From Oscheius dolichura (lineage: Eukaryota; Nematoda; Chromadorea; Rhabditida; Rhabditidae), in NCBI GenBank assembly GCA_932521035.1, contig OW051493.1, positions 6,138,001-6,202,000 of the forward strand: DNA of 64,000 bases. The letters run 5' to 3'. The notes below the pieces were generated by a model, which ran no database searches, was not told the origin of the DNA, and was given only the letters and a program-made list of their open reading frames with translations. The stretch's first letter is position 1, and each line of letters opens with the position of its first letter. Made by a program: the position numbers and the translations under genes. This document shows, one piece after another, positions 57,144-64,000 of the stretch.

Positions 57144-60100
57144 TCATGACCACGATGCTTTAAGAGCGTTATTACGAGCTATCCTTTTAGACACAAACGA
57201 GCCAATGAAAAGCCCAGCAAGAACCAGGGAAATAAGTACATGATCGAAGTCGTCTTTAAGAATATCGAAGGTGCCCGAAGGATGCAGCCGTGTAAAGAAA
57301 AGGTCGATACCATACGCTAATAGAAGGCTTGTTGATTCCAAACCAGAAGGGCTTAATAATAAAAGGTACATATGGATTATCAGACTTACGCTGTTTTCAT
57401 GCCTTTCACTTTGAATATTGTCTGATTGTAGTTTACCATCTCTTCAGTGGCTATTGGAAGCTCTGGCATGTAAGGAATAAATCCTTCCTCTCTCATTTCT
57501 TGTGTCAGCTCTTGAAGGCGATTGGCATCTAAAAGTTTACGCGAAACTTCGTGAAGACCTCCAAACGGCAGCGCTAGAATTATAGACCTAGTAGTAAGCC
57601 CTTGTTCTGAAAATCAACAACATGACTATGGTAGAATAGAGTAACCTGTCTCGCTTACAGCCATCGCCTCAACTCCTTGGGCATAAACATAACTCTGGGT
57701 AGTAACTTCTGGGGCTCTTGAAGTCGGTAACAAGGAATCGAACTTTTCCAAATTAGATTGTACATCTCCTTCGAACAGTTCAATAATGCCGATTTCTGTT
57801 CGACGACTTTTTTCAGACCAATATGAATACTGAGACGAGAGTTAAACCCTGTTGTTACCGCAACTTACAGCTACCCAGTTCTCGCAGTGAACCATGTGAA
57901 CGGGGCCAGACGCTCTTGGTAGTTTTGATGTATGAACAATTAGGCCAGACACTGAATCAACGAGATATATTGTCAAAACATAATTTGTCGAATCCAATGA
58001 AGCAATAGCCACAAGATTGGGATTACTGTATTTATATTGAACATTCCGGTCAATCAGCACACGTCCTTGTGAATGCACACGCTCTAAATTAGTAGTATAA
58101 TATAAAGAGAACAAAACTGACGATGTGCGGGTTTTCCTTTTACAGCAACAATCTTCTCTTCTGGAGTCAGATGGATATTAGCGTTCCAGACGGTTTCCAA
58201 GCGCCGAGTCTTGAAATTCACCCGTTTGCCAGCTAGTTGTGATGCCGTATAAGTAAGAATGAATGTGGGATGAGAATCGTGCAAATCGGCTGATAGTTCT
58301 GGATAGAACGAGACCTAAAACCAAAAAAACATTACAACCCCCGACTGAAAGGCACCTTTTCATTCGTATCAATAATGACTAGGGAATATATTTGATCTTT
58401 TCCAGCAAAGGGTAAGAGATCGACTCGGCTTACAGTATATTCGAGAACTTTCCTTTCAATAGGAACACCATTAATAGGATCGAACACTAGAAGGACACCG
58501 TAGCCAGACAACTAAAACAATATTTTCCAGCCCAAACAAACTAACCGAATCTTTAAAAATAACAACAGCTTGCCCATTAAGATGATAGTTTGAAGTAGAT
58601 CGCTGGATGAAAAGCGGTATCTTTTCCTCTTCTAGGTTGTTTTTAAGAGGAGAAAATCCAGTTCCCAGGTTTGTTCTCCAAAGAATACTTCCATCTCCAC
58701 TGTCTATTCCAAACAATACACCATCTAGAGAAGCAACTACTACCATTTTGCGCAGATTGAAATAGTCTCTTTCAAGAGGGCTATTGCTACAAATATATTG
58801 AATATTACACGTTCTTTGCCACATACCTCGATGGCCGCGAAGTAGCCTTAACGGAGTTTAAAAGTTGTGAAAATGATTCTTTAGAAGTCATCGATTCGCT
58901 TACACTGACAACCTAGAAAGTATTATCTTCATGCAAAATGTCTTTATTACCTTATGAATAGCATGAACAAACCAGCGTTGTAGCTGAATTAACTGTGAAA
59001 CAGTTCGATGCAATAATGCAGAAAATATATTCCCTAAAAATAAAATAATATAGTTCAAATATCTTGAACCTCTTTTATCTTCAAATTCGTCTTCTATAAG
59101 TTGTTGAGATTCTGAGAGCGGAAGATCAATCATCTCCACTGAGGTGACACGAGCAAGTCCTTCTTCTCTACTCCATTCAGTTTCGGAGCTTTGTGTATGC
59201 AGATTTATAACAGTGAATTCGGTTCTAACAAAACTGTAAAACGCAATTTCAGCACAAACCTGCAATCATTGTAAATGACGAACAACGATAGAGAGTCTCC
59301 TAATGAATTAGCAAATACGTTGGTTGCAGTGAGAGTCTTAGTATCGTGCAGAACTTTCTAAAATAGAAATAATAAATGTCCAATGTTTTCAACTTTCTTA
59401 CAGAAAATAGATTCTTTCCGGTAATAGCGTCAAAAACCATCACATCTTCGGAAATAGTAATAATCTTTTTGTCGGCTAGCGCAACCGCTTCAACGTATTT
59501 ATTAATTTTGAAAACCTAAACAATAGATTAGAACGAAGTATTAATGATACACACTTCTTTTAATGGTGTTAACTCCAGGACAACCGTAGCTGCTGGTGAA
59601 CGTACCGCAACACGCGTAGAATCCAAAACAATAACTTCGCTTAAAGAAATGAATGATGAACAGTTGTAAACGTACCGAACGTTTAACCCTGTATTGTAAG
59701 TATTAGAGTTCAAAGTTGCTGCGGTCACATCAATAGAAACAATTTCTCCACTGTGAAAATATACTATGTGACTACCGGTAAAGATATATCTTAAACTTTC
59801 CAGATTTACAGCACATCTTTCCACTTACTTAGCAGTGTTTCCTTGAATATTAAGCTGTTTGGTGTTTGCAACTTTTCCATCAATTATTGTTTTCACAACA
59901 ACTTTTCCCTGTTCCAACGATACTAAGTGTACTTCTTTGTCCATTTGTGCAATCCGGATCCATTCACGTTCACCTACATGTAAATTCCAGATTTCTTCAC
60001 CGGAAGCAGAGATATGAAATAAAATCCCACATGAATATACATATACACCATATGATCCCTCTCCTTGCGCGGATATTTGTGCGTTACTAAAAATAATCTA

Positions 60101-60568
60101 AAAACCACGTAAAAACATAAATTACCTTGTGTCATCTGCGCAAAGTGTTTTTTGCCATAACACAGCTCCAGTATTGGTGTTCCATGACCGCAATGTTTTT
60201 CCTGCATCGGAAACTGTATATATGCGCTTTGACCCTGCTTTTACAAGTTGCAAACTAGATTTCGGGTTGTCTTCTTGAATTCTTCTCCAGCCTGCAAAAG
60301 GACATGACGCTAGACAGTTTAATAAAATTACTAAGTTCGCCATTTGTAGTAGAAAGAGAGGCAATAAGATTTTCTCGCGTTGAAACTATAATTTGTTCTT
60401 CTTTATCACCTTTGTGGAAGAACGCCTGACGAGGGCAACCCACAAACTGCTTCCTCCTAAAAGAATGTATACTAAGAAAAATTCAACCTACCAATCAAAT
60501 TTCCCCACTTGATCCTCATATAATGCACAAGACAAGGTTATAATACTTAAAAATAGTAATAACCGCAT
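57144..60568 (-). CDS. EMC1: ER membrane protein complex subunit 1
   Basis: Large lumenal subunit of the EMC, which inserts tail-anchored and multipass proteins into the ER membrane. It has a signal peptide (MRLLLFLSIITLSCA) directly after a GTTTTTTGCAG acceptor-like sequence, then the family N-terminal beta-propeller: YEDQVGKFDWRKQFVG, IIVSTRENLIASLSTTNGEL, KAGSKRIYTVSDAGKTLRSW and NTNTGAVLWQKTL. Further blades read DGVLFGIDSGDGSILWRTN. The conserved C-terminal domain includes PEEKIVAVKGKP and FGGLHEVSRKLLDANRL, then AYGIDLFFTRLHPSGTFD. A single membrane span follows (HVLISLVLAGLFIGSFV), then the short cytosolic end KRIARNNALKASWS. Introns are short. It begins 178 nt after the CHERP stop on the same strand, so co-transcription is plausible. 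Confidence 0.95.
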
Positions 60569-60746
60569 CTGCAAAAAACATAAAATATTAATATTAATAT
60601 ATATATATATATCTAAAGATAGATGCCGAAGCAACAGAAGACGACGAGATCAATCGAAAGGAAAGATATAATACATTATCAATACAAGCAGGCAATTGCA
60701 AACAAGGAGATGATTTAAACCCGTAAACAAACGACCGTATCACTGA

Positions 60747-63544
60747 CTAAAATATATTTCTTCTTTCTCGCTCACGTTCTTCTGCGGCAAACAGATTTTT
60801 ATCATGATAATTACCGCTTCTCATTTTTCTGAAAGTGGCAGCAGTTTTTTTTTAAATTAAAAATTTAATTACGTACCTAAATTGTTCATAGGGATCGGAT
60901 TTGCTGCCCAAACCACGGAACATATCCACTTTATCTCGTACCTCTCCACCAGCGACAGGTTCGACAATTCCCTGAGAATATCGGATAGTTGCAAGATTTA
61001 AAAAAGAATACCGATTCTTTAGCACCTAACCCTTTTCCTGTCCAACCCATTTTCGCCATTAGCATTGCTCCTTTGTTTTCATTGCTCACTGTTTGTGTTG
61101 GCATCGAAAAAGAAGGTCTTCCACTAAAATAAAGAAATATAGTATTATAAACAGCAAATTAGCTTACAATCCAACGGGTGATGGGGACTTTTCTCGTATA
61201 AAGGGTCTTCTTGGAGAAGACGTTATTGATCTAGACCTCGACCTAAAACTAAAGATAATTTTTTCAAATATCACTAAAACCTTCTGGGAGACGAAGACCT
61301 ACTCTTAGATCGTGCCTTTCTTGATTTACTTGAACTAGAAGATCGACTTCTAGAACTTTTGCTGACAGAACGGGATCTTGATCGACTTCTTGAACGACTG
61401 AGACTCCTGCGTCGTTCATTTCGTCCTCTGTAAAAGTACACGTAAAGAAGGAACTGCGACCCACTTCATGTCTTTTTTCAGCTTGGAAATAAGTATCTCA
61501 CGATCAGCTGCCTGTAGTTTGACATCTTCTGCATTAGGTCGATTTGTGATTAGGTCTTCGAAAGTTTTATTTTCTGCCTAAAAAACATGCCTTCGTAAAG
61601 TTTTCGATTTTACCGTAAGTTTCTCCTTCATTATTTTTTTCAATCTTAATTTTCTATCATAAAAATCGGCTAATCCAGTATCTTCCCATCCTTGAGAATC
61701 TATAGCTGATGGCCGAATATAAAATGCTTCAAGTGCATCTATTAGACGTTGCGATGGCGGAATAGGTGGAGGAAGACGTAGAGTTTTTGGATCGACAGCT
61801 TGATACTATTAAAATAAGAATATGGATGAACAAAAACTTACTGTCATATTTTCAAAAGGTACATGAGGAACCATTATAGCAGCAGGTAGATTAAAGTAGG
61901 CATTCTAAAAAAAGTGCTAATGCGAGAAAGAAAGCTAGAAAATTACATTGGGTATCAAGCTTTCTTCGTTATACGGATGTCCATCGATATCATCGCCATC
62001 GTTGGTTATTTCAGGAGAAGGTTCTCTCCACGTATCATCCATCGTAGAACTATGTGGAGGCTGCGGGAAGAACCGCCCAAAATCCTCAGAATCGTGGCGA
62101 GTTTGTTGATCAAAACGTGATCTTCGTTGAGCTGGCAGAGCTTGTTGCAAATTTCCTTGCGTTCCTAAAGTAACATTTAAACTATATATTGAAAAAATTA
62201 CCATTATGGATTTGGTGAAGCTGCCCCTCTAACTGTGCAATTTGCTGACTATTATGACGGACAAAATTGAGATGCTGCTGTTCATAGCCGGAAAACATAG
62301 CTTGGAACTGCATGTCCAAATTGGATGCAATCTTGATAAGTATTTCTTAGATTCCGTTAAAAAGAGATTAAGCTAACCTTTGCATATTCGGCTAGTGTTG
62401 CATTTTTCCCAGTGACATAGATAAGATTAGGATTTCGTAGTTGCTAAACAGGACTTATATAGGCGTACAAACAAGCTGACTTTAAAACATTGATCACTAA
62501 AATATTTTGATCCTTCCCAAACACCTATTAGTTTTTCTAGCTTGGGCTGCATTCCAGGATCTTTAGATGCTTCCACTGTGTAGGCGTACATTGGAGGAAC
62601 ATATCGCGATAACATTTGTGTGATAGAATCCAGCTTTTTTCTTTGACTATAAAACATATTTAGTAGTAAATAGTAAAACTCACCAATGATGTGCCCAATC
62701 ATTTATAAGGTATAAAATATTTAGTCGGAAACAATCGTTAGATTGAATATCTTTCACTCTATTACTTGTTCAATTGGAAAAAGACCGACTTACTTGCTTA
62801 ATAAATATGTTAAAATAACTTCTCGCTGCTGATCTGTAAGGCAATGTTCCAGTATCCACTTTTTACTACCCTAAAAATTCTCGAAGTCACTAACAGCTAA
62901 ATATATGAACATACGGCAATATTATCCTTTGAAGCCTTTGGATTATTTAACTGAGAAAGAATTTGAAAAAATGGAAATATGTCTAATTTCACATTAGCCA
63001 AATAGCCGGCAATTTTCTGGTCTTCTGCCGCTGCTATTTGCTTACCAAATTCTACCTAAAGATATAAGATTATAAAAATAGCTGCAACGTACTTCTTTTT
63101 GCAATGGTATACTTTCTTCTTGGGCTTTAAGGTTCATTTCACTTTCGGCTATTTCTCTTTGAAGCTGTTCTAAATGAGTTGTAATCTGCTGAATTTCCTC
63201 CATTTGCTGCGGGTTTAGCTGCGGTGCTTGGGAAAGATTTTGAGAAGGAACCCCTAAAAGAAAGATACCCAAAAATTATATATTGTTTGAAGTACCTCTT
63301 TCCCAATTCATCCGCAAGCAGTGTTGGTAATAATCACTGTGTCTTCCGCCGAATAAAAAAGCATATTGAGGATTGTTTTGATGTTCAATTCGGGCTTTTT
63401 CTTCTGCTTCTGGGCCATACTGGGCTACGTACATTGCCATTTGTTCTATAGAAAACTGTAAATCTCGATCTAAAGCGATTGGCTATAATTGACAACATAA
63501 AGTCAACCTGGTGGAGGTATTTGATGGTCATAATGCTGCGACAT
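60747..63544 (-). CDS. CHERP: CHERP-type splicing factor (SURP, CID and G-patch domains)
   Basis: CHERP associates with U2 snRNP and influences alternative splicing. It starts MSQHYDHQIPPPG. A SURP module follows (AMYVAQYGPEAEEKARIEHQ, NPQYAFLFGGRHSDYYQ). A CTD-interacting (CID) region comes next, including KKWILEHCLTDQQREVILTY and LGVWEGSKYFSDQC-type helices near YVPPMYAYTVEASKDPG. Then come Pro-rich and acidic stretches, an Arg/Ser-rich segment (SRSSSSKSRKARSKSR-like, about 61260-61420) and a G-patch, with MLMAKMGWTGKGLGAKESGI, VEPVAGGEVRDKVDMFRGLG and SDPYEQFR. The end is EERERERRNIF at 60747. The domain order matches human CHERP. Introns are about 35-60 nt. TTAGTTTCAG lies 4 nt before the ATG. 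It is the likely first gene of a CHERP-EMC1 pair. Confidence 0.9.
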
Positions 63545-64000
63545 TTTGCTGAAACTAAGAAATGATTAAGTACGAGTTGAAGATATATACAAATTACAAA
63601 AAAACATGTACAATTCAATGGAACCATTGAGATAAACAGGCATTCGAGAATTGAAGAATAAATAATAAAAGCTCTTTTAGATGGCCTTTTTTGCGGTCGT
63701 AAACAGTAAGCAGCGACCGATTAGAGTAGAAGGGACTCCGCCAAATTGATCAAAACAGTTGCATGGCCGAATATCAGCGAGTCACTCGTGATAACATCAA
63801 AACAAATGGACATTAGCGAGGAGCATGGATAGAATAGGCTTTCTGGTAAGGGTGGTGCTTGGTGCAAGAATCAAGATCGATGATAGCTTCTGGTAGATCA
63901 CCCATAAGAACCAAAAACTATTTGCAATTATAACCTCTAAACTGTTTTGCACTGACTAAGCTAGAACCCCGTGTACATAGAAGTGTTTTGTGTACACAAT
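63545..64000. other. Right edge, upstream of CHERP
   Basis: AT-rich, and no gene is seen. It should contain the promoter of the CHERP transcript. Confidence 0.35.

Noticed and set aside
1..64000. CRISPR arrays, bacterial operons or phage genes
   Set aside because: Every identified gene is intron-containing and eukaryotic. No spaced direct repeats of CRISPR type and no ribosome-binding-site pattern were seen.

Overview
This is nuclear DNA of a small-genome invertebrate animal, most likely a nematode. The genes are dense, and nearly all of their introns are very short (about 33-45 nt, GT...TTTYCAG or TTAG). Almost every recognisable gene has a splice-acceptor-like sequence 0-35 nt before its ATG, as expected if mRNAs receive a trans-spliced leader. 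Some neighbours are spaced like operon members. An ODR-2/HOT-type Ly6 protein, a CS-alpha-beta peptide, an SLC6-type transporter and an adenosine-type GPCR fit a nematode-like ecdysozoan, but the species cannot be named from this window.

Layout. 0.8-9.4 kb (minus): a 124-aa orphan whose first two introns are near-duplicates, eIF3b, a small mitochondrial ATP-synthase-accessory-like protein and an AT-hook coiled-coil protein. 9.96-12.5 kb: a rearranged block in which an identical 1.3-kb piece of eIF3b lies between two copies of a GC-rich paralog of the ATP-synthase-like gene. 12.6-17.8 kb (minus): the mRNA-decay factor PATL1 and a Rho-family protein that has lost its P-loop. 19.6-23.7 kb: the 3' end of an unknown gene, a lysine-rich protein, a GYF-like protein and a short-chain dehydrogenase. 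25.8-28.1 kb: a complete ODR-2-like GPI-anchored Ly6 protein, convergent with a secreted protein carrying two tandem CS-alpha-beta (defensin-like) domains.

28.8-42.2 kb: two complete TTC38 genes and a broken TTC38 relic. Between them lie a fold-back repeat, a decayed Helitron helicase, two tRNA-derived SINE-like copies and a large RING-IBR-RING ubiquitin-ligase gene. 43-52.5 kb (plus): an unusual SLC6-like transporter with an extra C-terminal membrane region, an EBP/EXPERA-family sterol-isomerase-like protein, a single-pass membrane protein and an adenosine-receptor-like GPCR. 52.8-63.5 kb: an AT-rich housekeeping block holding POLD1 (plus), convergent with EMC1, which sits 178 nt downstream of the splicing factor CHERP on the minus strand.

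Base composition alternates sharply between AT-rich blocks (eIF3b, RBR ligase, POLD1/EMC1/CHERP) and GC-rich blocks (PATL1, Rho, TTC38, SLC6, GPCR). Intron size and splice signals are the same in both, so one genome seems to be represented. Gene models were assembled by eye from reading frames, splice signals and family resemblance. Where all exon lengths were added up, the totals are multiples of three.
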